Of a stretch of DNA of 64,000 nucleotides, positions 1-13,400 are shown one piece after another (within the stretch, counting starts at the first letter, position 1; each line of letters begins with the position of its first letter). Both the position numbers and the translations under genes were made by a program. The notes below the pieces were generated by a model. The model was not told the DNA's origin and did no database searches. It saw only the letters and a list, made by a program, of their open reading frames with translations. Source of the DNA: Isoetes taiwanensis (lineage: Eukaryota; Streptophyta; Lycopodiopsida; Isoetales; Isoetaceae); NCBI GenBank assembly GCA_021234155.1, contig JAJEKV010000011.1, positions 6,527,132 through 6,591,131 of the forward strand, given 5' to 3'.

Positions 1-1207
1 CAAAAGCAAGTGAAGCGTGCGGTGATACTTTATGGTTGGCGGTCTATTTCTAGTAATGCTAGACTCTCCTGTGTTTACAAATTGTGGTATCTTTTACTTT
101 CCCATCACCCACAAGCATATGAACACTTTGAAATAATTGTAATTATTCTGCTTTTTGTTAAACAGGTCAAATCGTTAATTGTTGCAAGAAAGTTACCCGG
201 TGAAGCGCAAATAAGATTACTTTTTGCGCTTGTATTTGATCAAGACCCTACAAAATGAAGCAAAATGCCACCCTTCAATCTTCAAAAGCATGACAAAGTA
301 GGAAACTATACAAAGTGATTGTGACAAATGGCTAGGTAGCATACCCTAAGATTTGTCATCGCCGTACGCCCAGTCTAGACAAGCACCGCCCATCTTGTCA
401 TAGCAACCACTATAGGTTCAAGGTCTTCATATTTGGGAATAGGGACCTCAAGTCACTAATGATGAATTTGTAGTTGCTCATATATCAAGGCCTAGAATCG
501 GCCATAGCATCAAGCCCTCAAGTTGACCCTTTTTCCTTTTTGCCATTTTACATGGTTTCTTATAAGAAACTATCGTGGTCTTGAATTTCTCCTCGAATGG
601 AGATTAAAAATTAAGGAGTTAGTGTAAGCTGAAGTTGGTGAAAGCAATGAGTCCCTTTAGGACAATATCTTCAACTCCTTGCATATTTTAATCGCCATTG
701 CTGCATCAATAAGCTTACATGGGGCAATTCATCTACGATTGAAGCGGATCAAAGAAATCGTAATAAAATATAAGGATGGTTTTTAAGGCTCTAGCGACAT
801 ATCTTTGTGGCGGATATTTGTATGGTCCAGCTCCCATCGCTAAAAAGCTCCTTGAGGCTATTCATCCGCAGCTGAACCGACAAAAGAAATGGATACAAAG
901 TAAAAACTTGGCTTACAAAGGCAAAGCGGCTTACCCTTTCTCACGGAAATATGTATGGTGGTGCAGATCGCCAAACTAATAAGATCGCCATAGCTTGAAA
1001 TTCTATTTTTCGATTTTATAGAAAACCCTTGAAATGCAGAAGTGAATGGCATGCAACATGCACTCGAGGGGGATGGAGGAGATTCACCTCATCAATGCAT
1101 CCGCGAGATCAAACAACTAAAAATTTTTTTGCTTCCACTCTTTTTCCTTTGAAATTTTAAAGTCATATGAATTTAAGAATTTTAGCCTCCTTTAAGAATT
1201 TGTTTTA
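1..1207. other. Stretch without a supported gene (copy 1)
   Basis: I see no gene with a recognisable product here. A short coding-like piece at 776-979 corresponds to the longer open stretch at 38,773-39,084 in copy 2, which I also cannot identify. Base composition is mixed and AT-leaning. Confidence 0.5.
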
Positions 1208-4200
1208 TTATAGAATAGAATAGAATAGAATAGGTTTTAGCGCCCACGGAGACCAATTGGCCTATGGGACCCAAACAAAAAAGAGAGCAGCAAGCATATT
1301 CTTACTCACGTGATAAAAACCCCGCGCCTCGGGGTTTTCGAGGGAAAAACCTTAGCATAATAAGCTTCTTGCCACACCGCATACAATTGCATAAGACAAG
1401 TTCCAATACCGCCCCCGTAGGACATAAACGAAGTCCGCATCCATAACCTCCCCGAGGTATGACCCCAACAAACCCACCGACGCCGTAGCCAATAACCGAT
1501 GCAAACGCCGCCGCACTAGTAATCAACATATCGCCTTGATATGGGCAAATGCCGGGGGTCCGGGAGGGCATGACATTCATCCTCAATCGGCGTGGCAACA
1601 CCGCAAAGCCTTTGCTCGTATTTCACGAGCCCAACGCCTGTTTCAATCCGGAGGCGATGTGCCCCCGCTGGCGCATGGAAGCTATAAGCCCGCTTCTTCA
1701 TGGGTAGCCGGGTGTACAAGAATCTTGGTGTGGGCCTCTTGTGAGCCTAGATTGACTGTGGCCGATGGTGTGCCGCCTTAACATGCGTCGTCGAGTTTCT
1801 TGATCCCACGCCTTCTGCGAAGGAAAGTAGCATCAAGGTATAGTTTTAGTGCCTCAGCGATCTTTCTTTGTCCGACTGACGCATCTGTTTGCTGCACCCC
1901 GCCTGTGTGAGAACCACGGGCCCGCTTGTCTTTCCGGCAGGATTTCGGTGGGGACCCATTGCCGTGGGCTGCAAGGCGAGGCAAGCGTGTATCAGCCATA
2001 GCGACCACCTTTTTTGGAAGTAAAACGATATGGCGTTCCAATGCAGCCCGTTGAAGGGGTAAGAAGCCTGTCTCTGGGAGTAGGATCTGAGTAATGAACT
2101 CGTGGACTTCACCCCAGGCGCGTGCCAAGAAGGCCTTCGCACCTGCTCGAGGTCATTCCGGGTGTTGAGGGATATCACCGGACCCACACTTCTGCCCCAT
2201 ACAAAGGGCCGGCTCAACCAAGGTCCGAAACAAAAATGTGGACTCAGACCCGGGCATACAACTTCGCTTTGTGGCTATTGTTACGCATGGCATATAGTGC
2301 TTTTAACCCCAGAACCCACCCGATAGCCACATCCCAATGGGTGGCAGCTGAGAACTCAATCCCCAAGTACTTGTAGGTCCCGGAGCCACCTCTACCTCTT
2401 TGCCCCGGTAAGTGAATGTGGGAAGCTCTGGCTGGACGGGATGATGCAACTAGCAGCACCCTAGTTTTGGCCAAAGTTAACTCGCATGCCGAATTGGCAA
2501 AAGTGTCAAGAGCATCCAGTGACGTTGCATGTCCTCCGGAGTATAGGCCATGAGGTTGACATCGCCGGCATATATGAGTTGCCGATTGTGTGATGCATGA
2601 TATGCGTAAGCCAGCACCTCCATACTTCGAGCCAATCTTCCAACCGATCAATGTAATGCCAAAGAGTGTGGGGAGAGGGGGCAACCCCACGACGATGTTA
2701 CCGGGGTCACCGGTTTGGCCGGGCTGATGTGATCTGGCTCAGCATGCCTCGTATGCCCTATATACCGTGTTCAAGTCGGGGGTCCCGGCTGCCGCAATCG
2801 CCCCATAGCTTATTGCGGGTATCAGGTGTCGAATGCCTTTGCAAAATTCATCGAAACAACGATGCATGTTACTTGCTGGCGATTCTGCTATCTTCAATCA
2901 CGGCGCAGTGAAGATATGATCCAATCATGTGGAATGTTCAGCGGTAAAACCACACTTTGGTAAGAGCTTCGCGCACTCCGTTTCCTCTGCCCATATTGTC
3001 CATTGCATTTGCTCAAGGATGCCAGCCACAGCTTTGCAAAAAGAGAGCCGACCATAATAGTGCAGTGGATTGGCGGACATGAGGGTCCCCCGCTTTGTAT
3101 ATGGGCACTACTCTACTAGTGGTCCATTAGTAGGGGAAGCCTTCACTTAATGCTTTATTGAACAATGCCGCGGAGAACAGGCACGATGGAGGCCTTCCCA
3201 TTTCAGGAGCTGCACGCATGCCATCTAAATCTCTTTGCCTTCCCATTAGCTAGGCGTAGGCCCATGATGACATCCCCTCTGTGATAACCCGAGCCATGCC
3301 TATCGTGGAGGTGGTGCGGCCCCGTGAGGTCATACGGTATTTACCCCAATCTTTGTACCCATTGCTCGAGGTATTCCACGTGGTAAATGCGAGGCTTGCT
3401 CAAGACCCTTCTCCGTAATGTCTGGGGTGCGGTCCAGAGACCAAACATCACATTCAGCGTGCTGCGAGGTATCTCGCCTTCTTGTTCTTGAGAAAAGAGC
3501 GGTCTTACGGACCGGGACGGCCTGTAGGCGAGAGATGGCATCCGGTGATCTTTGCGGTGTGCGTTTGAGCTTACCCCAAACACTCATCATCAACCATCGG
3601 TTAAGTGGGAAGGTGGTGGTGCCCGAGGCTTGCGGAGCGGCCTCTCCCAAAGCATCTTTCGCGGCCGTGTCGAGCGTGTGAGTCACTGATCAGTTGTTCT
3701 TGAAGTGTGGGGAGTTGCGCCAGCCCCGCCCGGATCATGCTCAAGCAACATAGGTCCCCCGAGACGGGCGTGGTCCAAAGCCCGGTGGGCACCCCGGTGT
3801 GTTGAGGGGTAGGGTGCACTCCGGGAGCCTCCCACCTGAGATGCATGAGCGGGGGGCGGTCAGTCTACTTCCTGGCCCAGGAATTAATCCGTCTCCGGGA
3901 AAATGAGTAACCGTGTGACCCGTTCCTCCTCCGGCGAGATAATCCACCACCTTTGCGGAGCCGCCCCCTTGGTTCTCCTGTTTACAAGTGCAGCCGCTGG
4001 AAGACGGCCATTGCCCCAACCCATTACAGATAACCAGGTCAAAGATACTACCCAGCCATCAGTAACTGCACTCCATAGCGCCGGAATATAACGTCATCCG
4101 ATATCCTTGACCAAGCCACTCTGCGGGGTTCAACTGCAAGACGTCCTCTGCCAGGGGCTCAAATTTTGGAACCTGCTCGGCTGTGCGTGCATTAAAGTCA

Positions 4201-5660
4201 CCAAGCAAAATAACCCTGCCCAACTGTTTATGCTGCTGTATGTCATCATATAGATCGACATAAGGCTCCAATCGATCCACATCTGAATGAGTGTTATAAA
4301 AGTTGCTCTCGGCATGTGGAAAGTAGCATGCTGCTATGAGGAGAGTGTCGCCACTGTCATGCTGCACGCGCACCCATAAGTAGCGATTGTACCGGGTGCA
4401 TTGTGCAACGCAGACCGAAAGTGCCTCAAGGTTGCATCAGAGTAGCAGGCCACCACCCGCCATGCCCTCGCTTTTGCTCGCGGCACTCATTGAACAAATG
4501 AGAAATGCAGATAGCCTTGAGGTTCAGTGAACTAGTTCAGGCTCCCCATGCTCCCATGTTTCCATGAGGAAAATGAGATCCATATCCGGTGCAATAGAGT
4601 TGAGACTTCTCGCTTTTCTGTGGGAAGCCCCGACAGCCTAAGACACCATCCGGAGGCACGTTCCTATTTGCCGGGTATTCGATGTGGACGCCGATGATCC
4701 GGCCTCGCCAGGGAGTAGCAGCGCGGCGCCCGGAAAGCGCCAGGCCGAGCGGCGGAGCGTGAGGTGCAAGAGGGGGTATCGGCAGCCAGAAGAAGAAGAA
4801 CAGAGGCAGCAGCCCCGACGCATGCTCGCAACCTCAAACAGGCGCCGGCCAAATGCCGGCCGCCTTAATAAGCGTTCGCAGCCCCTCTACCACCTGACGC
4901 CCCGACCTCGGGCCACCGGCCGCCGGCGACTCGTTGCACGGGGTGAGATCTCGGTCAACATACAGTCCCTTCGCTGTCTACTGACGCCAGATGGCTCTCT
5001 CAGACTGCAGACAAGTTCGCCACCGGAAGTACAACACGCTGGCGCATTCAGGCGCGTTGAGCCCCAAGGCGCTCTCGCCGCAGCAATGTATACCGCCGTC
5101 GAATGCCATTCGAGATATAGATTCATCCACATACCTTCCTTCCGAGTCCACGACTACCACGAGGATGGCGCACCACCACATTATGGCGTCGCCCCGCCGC
5201 CACCAGAAGTCGTGGGCAACGTGCCGTCGCCCCAGGCCAGTTGCGGGCTGGGCGAGTGGGCTGGCTGCTCCGCCGCCGGCGGTGTGGTGTGCGAGATGGA
5301 GGAGGTGGCGGCGTCTACACTTTGTTTGGCACCGTAGGGTCGTGTGGGGCGACGGCGCAGGCATCCTCGCGGTTGCAGCCCTCTGGCCGCTCGAGTCGGG
5401 AGCCTAGCTCTTGTTGGAATCTTCGCCGCTTATAGCCATTTTGTCAAGGCTCTGTGTGTTCATGGACCCGTCGCCGCCGCTTGGCGGGCAATGGTTGCCT
5501 TGAGCTCCCTCGGATCTCCCCGATCTTAGGAAATCAGCCCTACTCTGCGGGGTTCTTAGCTCACAGCCTGGTTTCGGCGATGGCTTTCGGGCCGTTTGAA
5601 TATGCGGTGGCATACCCTTAACCCAGGCCTGAAAAGTTACTCTGTATCCTGCTCAACATA
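1208..5660 (-). mobile_element. LINE A, non-LTR retrotransposon, copy 1 (broken)
   Basis: GC-rich element read right to left, the counterpart of 39,310-43,795. In order on the minus strand I see an apurinic-type endonuclease region, best kept at 4,059-4,373 with the motif VILLGDFNAR near 4,183-4,222; a reverse transcriptase (RT) region around 2,244-2,690, where the active-site loop reads YAGDVNLM instead of the usual YADD; and a C-terminal zinc-knuckle region around 1,516-1,719. The 3' end (left side) is a run of ATTCT-type pentamers at about 1,211-1,232, not poly(A). Frames break every 100-300 bases. Many breaks fall at CTG/CAG, so they are probably sequence errors on top of any true decay. 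Confidence 0.75.
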
Positions 5661-5672
5661 CAGTCGAAATGT

Positions 5673-5831
5673 AAAAATTTATAGGTTTTATTGGGGTAAA
5701 TACCTCGCGGCACCAGCGAGGGGCGGCAAGGCGGGAGGCCAGGCGAGGGCGGCGGGAGGCCGCGAAATCTCCGCCCGAGCCTGGTGGGCGCCGCCAAGGT
5801 ATTTACCGTGAAAAATCTATAAACCATTTTT
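5673..5831. repeat. Foldback element, copy 1
   Basis: Counterpart of the better-preserved palindrome at 43,799-43,979. The arms carry GGGGTAAATACC on the left and GGTATTTACC on the right around a very GC-rich centre. Here the arms are shortened by small deletions. Confidence 0.6.
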
Positions 5832-5935
5832 CTAAAACGTGAAGATACTTTTATTGAAATTATCTGCAATTTTTTAAAAATGTAAAGATACTTTATTGAA
5901 ATTATCCGCAATTTTTCTAAACGAAAGATACTTCG
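5827..5935 (+). repeat. 43-bp tandem repeat, copy 1
   Basis: About two and a half units of a motif built as TTTTTCTAAAACGTAAAGAT followed by ACTTTTATTGAAATTATC. It directly follows the foldback element, as at 43,975-44,083 in copy 2. Confidence 0.7.
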
Positions 5936-6591
5936 GATGTTCGTGGTGATATAGGCTTTGATCCGTGCCATATAGCCGAGCTTTATGACAAATTCTTTCG
6001 TGAGTATAGCTTTTTATATTTTCCAAGTTTTCTCATGGCCATGGCGGGAGGTTTGTTGCATGTGGCCTTGTTGCATGCAGATCGTGTGATGTAGAACCAA
6101 GCTTCTCAAATGTAGAACCAAGCTTCTCAAAATGTATTACCCTGATTCGGCAACCAAGCTTCTCCTAAATGAAATACCCCTCGGTTTGCTTTGCCGTAAC
6201 TCCATATTCTAGCTTGGAAAGGTTTTAACATGCTTGCTTGATGGATCTGTGGAAAAATGGTTTCCTCCTCAGGTTTTAGCTTGCAAACCTTATACTAATC
6301 CTTTATTTCTAAACACAAAGCCGAAGCACGTCCAATAAATCGTAGTGATGCTCGCTTTTTTGCTCCTTTGCAATGAATCATGGACTCAGTGAGATGATGC
6401 TCGCTTTTGCTCCTTCTTTGTAATGAATCGCGGGCAACTCCTAAAATGCGAAGGATTATGGGTTGCAATTTTAGTGTAAATAGCCCATAATTTCAATAAA
6501 AAAAGTATCTTTATTTCTTTGGCGATATCTAGCAAATAGTGTAGCAAACCCGGGGGCAACTCTTTAGCGATATCTACACCATTAGCTAGAC
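5936..6591. other. Short tandem repeats, no gene (copy 1)
   Basis: Contains two to three units of a 23-bp repeat with the core GAACCAAGCTTCT (from about 6,091) and a duplicated piece of about 50 bp at about 6,342-6,430. No coding region is supported. Confidence 0.5.
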
Positions 6592-6831
6592 ATGAAAAAT
6601 GGTTTGCATAACAGAACCTCATGCAAAGGAAGGCTTTCAAGTTCAACAAAGTACTTTTACAAGGGTACTATTTACAAAGAAGGAGATTATGTGTCGACAG
6701 AGGACTTCAAGTGCAACATAACATCAATAGTTATCCATGAGTGTGAAGAACAACTCAAGAGCTATTACACCAAATGTGCTTCTCCTCGCATGGCAAGGAA
6801 CTATTTACACAAGCATGGATTCTTTCTTTGA
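6592..6831 (+). pseudogene. Unknown coding-like fragment, copy 1
   Basis: Same fragment as 44,763-45,038 (there 91 codons). It contains the string YKGTIYKEGDYVS and a Cys/His-bearing stretch, VIHECEEQLKSYY. The family is not recognised. The frame ends just before the C-tract array, as in copy 2. Confidence 0.3.
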
Positions 6832-6879
6832 TGAGACCTCTTTGAAGATAGGGTTTATCACCGCTTTTTGGTAATTCCC

Positions 6880-7250
6880 TTTATCTAAAAATACCCCAAT
6901 TCACAAATTCCCTTTTGAACCACCCCATTTGTAAAAAATAATACCCTAATTCATTTGCAAATTCCCTTTTGAATCAGTCCCCTTTTCTTGAAAATACCCC
7001 AACACATTATTCGCGTGAAATCCCTTTTTGACCAAATCCCTCTTTTCATGAAAATACCCCGATGTGCATTGGTAATTCCCTATTTCTACTAAGTTCCCCA
7101 TTAGAATATACTCCTTTTGTTCAAGAATCCCATGTTTCTACTAATGTTCCCCGCATAATATAGCCCTTTTTTAAGAATTCCCCATTGCAAAGTAAATAAC
7201 CCATTGTTCTTAAGTCCCCCGCCTCTCAATGTGTGATTTCCCCTGGGATA
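6880..7250 (+). repeat. C-tract array, copy 1
   Basis: A run of imperfect units of 20-35 bases, each with a block of three to five C preceded by AT-rich sequence (patterns such as AAATACCCC and AATTCCC). It matches 45,040-45,420. A different array of the same style lies at 36,560-36,965. Confidence 0.7.
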
Positions 7251-8815
7251 TGAGCACCTTTTTCAGTGCATATATTGATGGCTTAATTGTTTCTATGACA
7301 ACCTAGGTCGGTGGAAGGAAGGCTAATGCTAGCCGTAAACCACTTTTCGATGCCAAATGTAGACATTGGCGTAACAAAGAGCTCGAATTTTATGCTATGT
7401 CCATTCTAGCAAAACAATTTAGAAGGGGTTTCCCTGATCTTTGGTCGCCTAGTGTTGAGACTAGTGGACAATCCCTTTGCTTGCTGCCATGTATATGCTT
7501 GAAGAAACCGCACACATGAAACCTTGGGCTTGATCAGAACAAAACCATCTCTAAACCCGGCCAAGCAAACTCATTCCCTGCCTTGCTTATTTACCAAAAC
7601 CATCGACAAAAATTATTGCTTGAAGTATAGTGGGCCAAGAGGTCCGGGGCTAGGTGGAGATCTTGGCCAAACAAGATCTTGCTTAAGACCAAACATGTTT
7701 GCTTTTCTTAGATTTAGAATTTGCCTTTGTATATAGGTTTTAGAGCGTAATCCCCAACCGAGATGCGTGATCTCTTTCGGCGATATCCGGGCTCCAACAT
7801 ATCTATGGGACAGCTCAAACCCGGCAAATCTCGCCCCCGCAATTTGTTTTTGAATCTGCTTATTAGATTTGCAAATTTGAGATAAAGCTTTTGAGTTGAT
7901 TTTCATGCCGAAATTGAAGGTTTGCGCTTTCATTCAATCGCAATGCAACTTTTCCAATGAATTGCTTCCCAAACACGTAGCATTTCTATCGAGCTTTGGG
8001 TTCTGAGCAGATGGGTCATTTCCTTGCTACAGCGCACAGAACACACAACACAAACAAAATCTACTTTGCTCAAACATCAAAAAGTTTCATGTAAAACCAT
8101 GATATTCTGGATTGCTTACAAGAAGGAATTGAACTGAAGCTCTTGATTATTGTCACCAACAGACTTCTGTTACAAATTTGCATGCCATATCAAATTTAAA
8201 TTTGGCTAAATGTTCTCAAGCTTTATAGGAGTTGTATTTGAAAGGCATTGGAGTAGCCTAGAATCAAAGCTATAAGGGCGATTTCGGCTGAGAATAACCT
8301 GGGCTTCTCATAGACAGTTTGTGTCAGAGTCACCAAGGTAAAATATCTGCTTTTTGTCTATCTTTTTTCTTCTAGAGGAGCTGGAGGCATCGATTTTCAA
8401 GGGGGAATGAGTGAACATTGGGATCACTAAGCCCGCAAATGCAAAAGGGAACTTTGTAACTATGCTTGAATAGTGAGGGCAAAAATAGGGCTTAAAATTT
8501 TAAAGCCCGGCCAATTCCGACGCAATGCAACCTTCCACTTTCCGCCGCACCCTTTTATCGAGATGTTAAAGAGAAGTTTGAATTGCGGCTACATCTCGAT
8601 GAAGCTTAATATATCGCAAAATACCATCAATTGGAAATGAGGCAATTGTTTTTGTTGAAAAGATAAAATCGTGAGCATATCTAAGTTGCCGATTAATGTA
8701 GAAGGTGGGTTTGACTAAAAAAAATGGCCTTCAAGTTTCTTCATTTTTGTCTTTCTAGTTTTGAACCATCTCTTTTCCATTTTTGAGGGATGTACACCAA
8801 GTAGTAGCTTCGCAG
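7251..8815. other. Stretch without a supported gene (copy 1)
   Basis: Counterpart of 45,421-46,970. It includes a damaged version of the unknown open stretch at 45,476-45,700 (here about 7,318-7,530, frame lost). The rest is AT-rich with no recognised product. Confidence 0.4.
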
Positions 8816-8841
8816 ACCGCGTCTCATGTTAAAGGATATCT

Positions 8842-8858
8842 CTGGTTCAATTCCCAGA
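8842..8858 (+). other. tRNA-like T-arm / B-box, copy 1
   Basis: Contains GGTTCAATTCC, close to the pol III B-box consensus. The stem is shortened relative to copy 2 (47,015-47,031), where it is a perfect 5-bp T-arm. It may be a remnant of a tRNA-derived SINE. I do not call a tRNA gene. Confidence 0.3.
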
Positions 8859-9298
8859 ATATACATACCGCCTGGCCGCTACGCCAAATTCTTGTATGTT
8901 AATAAAAATACGCTTTCTGATTGTGCAAATATTATAGTTTGATGTAGCCTACCTATTGAAGAACGCTAATTAGGACCCTTTCTAGCCTTCGATGAGAAGA
9001 ATATTGTGAAAAACAAGAAAAGAAGGAGGGGAGAAGAAATGATAGATGACTTGGCATCACATTGTTGACAAGTTATCATCATGAGTGCCAGCTCATCTTT
9101 TGGTTGCCATCTCATGTTTGCCAAGTCATCATCCACAAAAAAATGGGAAAGAAAGTTCTTGTCCACCTTTACTGTGCCACGTGCCGAATCATCCTTTGAG
9201 GCCACCATGCCATCTTTACTTAGACCAAAATGTGAGCCATGTCAAAATGTGAGCCAGTTTAAGGGCAGTAGCAAGTTTGGAGCAGTTTTTCAAATATA

Positions 9299-9764
9299 CT
9301 AGGTATATACTAGGACAATAGCGTGGATTTGTTTTCCATAAGCAAGGGTTGCAATCATGGCACATGCATTAAGAACACCAAGGAAGGTTACTTTATCTGG
9401 CTTCACGCACTTTTGCTGCATTTCTTTAAACAGAGATAAAGCTTTCATGCTATGACCCTGATGGACATATCCCGAGATCATAATAGTCCAAGAGAAGATG
9501 TTTGGTTCGATCATTTGCTCAAATATTTTGTCAGCTAGTTCTATCTTTCCACACTTAATCTACATATTCATGATGGTATTGTTTATAAAAGTTCTATTTT
9601 CCAAGTGGAGGTTCTTGATGACGAGTTCATGAATTTGCCTTCCTTCTTCCAAAGATCTCATTTTTGTGCAACTTTGCAATAGGCATGCACATGCTTCCTG
9701 ATATGCTCAATATCTTGTACATTCATGGACTTTAAAATTTGCAAGCCCCCTTTCAAATTGCCCT
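9299..9764 (-). pseudogene. PPR protein fragment (PLS type), copy 1
   Basis: Read on the minus strand, 9,299-9,514 encodes 71 residues typical of plant organelle pentatricopeptide-repeat proteins: NIFSWTIMISGYVHQG, then MKALSLFKEM, VKPDKVTFLGVLNACA and GKQIHA. Upstream to about 9,764 there is more PPR-like sequence in the same sense, interrupted by stops (one in place of Tyr in NMYIKCG-type context). Family members bind organelle RNA through tandem 35-residue repeats. This piece has about two repeats, no start and no C-terminal domain, so it is a pseudogene or transposed fragment. It appears unchanged in copy 2. Confidence 0.75.
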
Positions 9765-10484
9765 TGTCACACAAGGATCTTATCTTTGGGTCTATGGACA
9801 CTGGCCAAGACGATCTTTCAAAGCTTTTGCTATAAGGGATATGATTGTATACCTTTAGCCAGACTGCATATTTAATTTAAAGCACTGGTCAAGGATTAAA
9901 ATTTATTGCGGAAAAAAAATGCAAGTGAAGATAGTACCAAGTAGCTGATAATTCAACACCGTGTACTTTCTCATAAAAATAGTTGCACCGATTCGCATTA
10001 TTGCTGCTAATTATAAGGTAGGATATCAGCTGAAGGAGATACAAGATCGGCTTTTGGCAACAATATTATGCCTTGTTGTTGCTACTATATGAGTATCCAC
10101 AAACATAATAGATAACGTCTATATCGTCAACATCTTAAAATCCCACAAGCTCAACAAATTAGATTCAATGGATCAAACATGGGCTAGAACCCATTACGAT
10201 TTCCGTGCTACAATTTCATGCATGGACATAGCGTGTAATGTCTTAGAATTCCATAGCTCTACAATATTCACGCTTTAGCAAAAGGCTACGTGGGCTATAA
10301 TGGGGCTTTGCAAAATTAGGCTCGCAAAAATTACAAAATGCATAAATAACTTACCATGTCTCCATGAGTAATAACATCGCCAGAAGAAGAGAAGAACAAG
10401 CCCCGCAATGGTAAGCTCGGGATATAATCGGCATTTTTCAACCAAGCCAATAACCCATTGTTGGCTTTGATGACTATCTTCGTG
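9765..10484. other. Stretch without a supported gene (copy 1)
   Basis: AT-rich, almost identical to 47,946-48,638. I see no gene. Differences between the copies restart at about 10,148 and fall on CTG/CAG (for example CTCTGAA against CTCAA, CCAGG against CCGTG). Confidence 0.5.
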
Positions 10485-13400
10485 GCTTGATATATTTACC
10501 TCCAAATGGCATGGAAGTACCCAAGAGGATTGTAATTGATGACCCCGAAGTATTTGCCTTGTGAAAATGCTTGCTACCTCTACAACATGTATACACCTCC
10601 AGCTCCATGCTCGCTATATCACCAAACCTGCTCAAATGTTCTTGTTTACTCCAAATTGCAAAAGATCACAAGCAAATTCCAACAGAAATGAAGAAATGAA
10701 AGGCATAAAAAATGGATAGGCATGGCTTATAATATTCATAACTATTCAGAGAGACTTTCCAATCTCTCGCCTATCCGATGATGCTTTAAAAAATGTCCAC
10801 AAATGACCATTATTCAATAGTACACCCGAGAGCTCCCATGGTTCTCGAGATCTGACCGATCTCCTCTCAATCTAAAGAACCAGCAAAGCACATTGGCGCT
10901 GGTCATGCCGCTTTGCGGCGGCGGAAACAAGAGAGCAGTGCATGAGTTGTCTCAGAAAGTGCCATTGTGAACATCAAGCAAGAGAGAAATTTACCCTCCT
11001 CGGTGGGCTTTGAGATTGATATCGATGTGTTCAAGATGCACAAAACCCCCAAGCAAATATGACATCTAGGGTCATCACCCGCAGCATTTGGACACTCTAT
11101 ATGAATCATTTATCAGCCATTAGATGCACTCTCCTATGCCGATGTCATGCCCTTCGACTCGGGACCGGATTCGCCATAAAGTGGAAGAAGGCCACGTGAT
11201 TTGAAAGATGCGAAGTTCTCGATTGTAAATGGCAACCATACCACACCAGTTTTCTAATACTTGTTACTCAAGCTTTGCATGGTCGCCTGAAGAAAAAACA
11301 CTTGGCGTAACTCATATTCTTTTATGCCAAAAGGAAATGCCTGGTGCTAGCGTAAAATCTCACGCCTAATCGAAAATGCGCTTTGGGTGAGCCAGGAGAA
11401 TAATGACATTACAAAGAAGACTATACATGAAGAAGTTTTCTTTGAAGAAGTTCGGACAGCCTTCAAAACCAATGGGCATTTTATGGGAAGTCGAAGAAGG
11501 CAAAATCCAAAGTCCCTTTGTCGGACCTTATTCCAGTAGTATACTTCAACTTTGTTGTTGATGCCCAAGCCCGCCCTATTGAGGAAAATTGACGGGCACC
11601 CAATTTGGCACCGTTGAGGAAAATTGGGCATCGCTCAATAGGCACTTGTGTGGCGGGCCTTCATGTGTCTTTTAGGATTGGGCGGTGGCACTCCAAACAC
11701 CGGCAAAAGCAAGTATGCGGATCTACGACAAATTTGTTTGCCTCGACGATGAAACCTGGTCTATGTGCACAGAGGTTGCGCAGTTGTTTTATGAAGATCG
11801 GTTGAAGGATGAAAAGGGGGATAAAATTGAAGTGAAAGATAGGCTAAGGCTTTTCACCAACAACTCTTGTCGCCCCTTGAAGTCCATGTATCCTCTAGAC
11901 CTGCAAAGGCTGATGAAGAAGATCAAGGATGGCACCACTTTCCTCAAGGGCAGCGGAGATTATATAGGTAGACGTACCATGAAGGTGAGCGACCTTGAGC
12001 TCAAAAAAATTGGAACAATGGAGCGGGCGCTTCTGAGATACTTAAAGGATGTGAAAAAACTACAATTTCAAGACATGGCTGCCTTGAGGCAAGTTCATCC
12101 AATATTCACAGAGAACGTAATGCTTATGTTCGCCAACGGATTTAGTGGATGGGCTGAAGGACGCAAGGAGATGGAGAAGGAAAGTTTTCCTAAAACCCTC
12201 TTCGCCAAAAGTCGATCGAATATCTTCTTGGCCTTGTTGAGGAGGGAGGTAAATCTTTTAAGTGTTTCCATGTGAGTCCATTAGGTTTGTGCCTCGACGT
12301 AGTCAACATGTCCCGCTTCATCGGTCACGTGACTTCATTATATAAAGAAATGGACAAAGTGGAAGACTATCAAAAATTCTTTTGACCAGATTAGCATATT
12401 AATAGACCAGCAGCCTTTATTGATCGCCATATTCATCACTGGGGCCAGTTTTAATGAGTGTCTATCTTCCATGAAGACAATAAACGGTGGTAGCCGCGGT
12501 TTGGGTTGGCGCCTGCCAGGACCCCCGACCAAAAGTGCTTCTACCTCTTGAGTGCGAGAGCTGCAAAGTCTTGTGCTAGCCATGTATGTTGCAAGAGACC
12601 TAGCAGCTCTACCAACACTGGATGAACTAAATATTTGCTTCACCAGTTCGGACCATCCGAGGTAATATGCTAAATTTCCCAAGCATTTGCAAGAAAAAGA
12701 GAACATTGAGAAGAATTTACCGGATATTGAGCGTGCGGCAGGTATAGATCTGAAATTGGGCGCATGTCGGATTTCATGATGTATATTATGAACATTTTAA
12801 ACATTTGTTTTGTCTGCAGCTTATTGGCTATATCATCCCTAGTGCGATAAGTGTGCAGCAGGTGGGGGAGGAGTTCTCGTGCAGAATCAGTTAGAGTCGA
12901 GGACGTGCACCTATCTAATATAAAAATTGATGATGGAAGGTTGCCTTTCTTAGATTTCTTTTCCGGTGGTGATGCATTTAGTCATTGCATTATGCGAGGG
13001 CTATAAAGCATTGTCATTTGAAACGGACGAGTTGCAAATGAAGTTTGTTTAGATTTCGATCAACTTGATGTTATGTTAGACGAGAAAAAATCAAGAGCTC
13101 GAGCAATACAAAAGCTGAAAGAAGGCAAGAAAAAGGGTTCTGGATGCAATTATATGCCTCCGCCTCTTTTCCTCCTCCCCGACTCCTTGTCCTTTCTCGC
13201 CTACAATGATACATGAAGTGCAATCCGCTCGACTGACCAAGAGCTCGATGGCGAAAAAAGCTCAAAAAAAATAGCGCCCTTGGCTCTCAAGATCTCGCAA
13301 ATCGCTTAGGAGAAGAAAAGATACCTCAACGGATTGAAGGGACCACTGGTGAATACTCGTGATACAATCCGTAGGACTTCAAGATTCAAGAACAAGGTTG

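Noticed and set aside
1302-5613. Many open stretches on both strands as separate genes
   Set aside because: They are shadows or broken pieces of LINE A in a GC-rich sequence where long chance frames are common.
8816-8880. tRNA gene
   Set aside because: Only the T-arm is convincing. No acceptor, D-arm or anticodon stem pairs in either copy.
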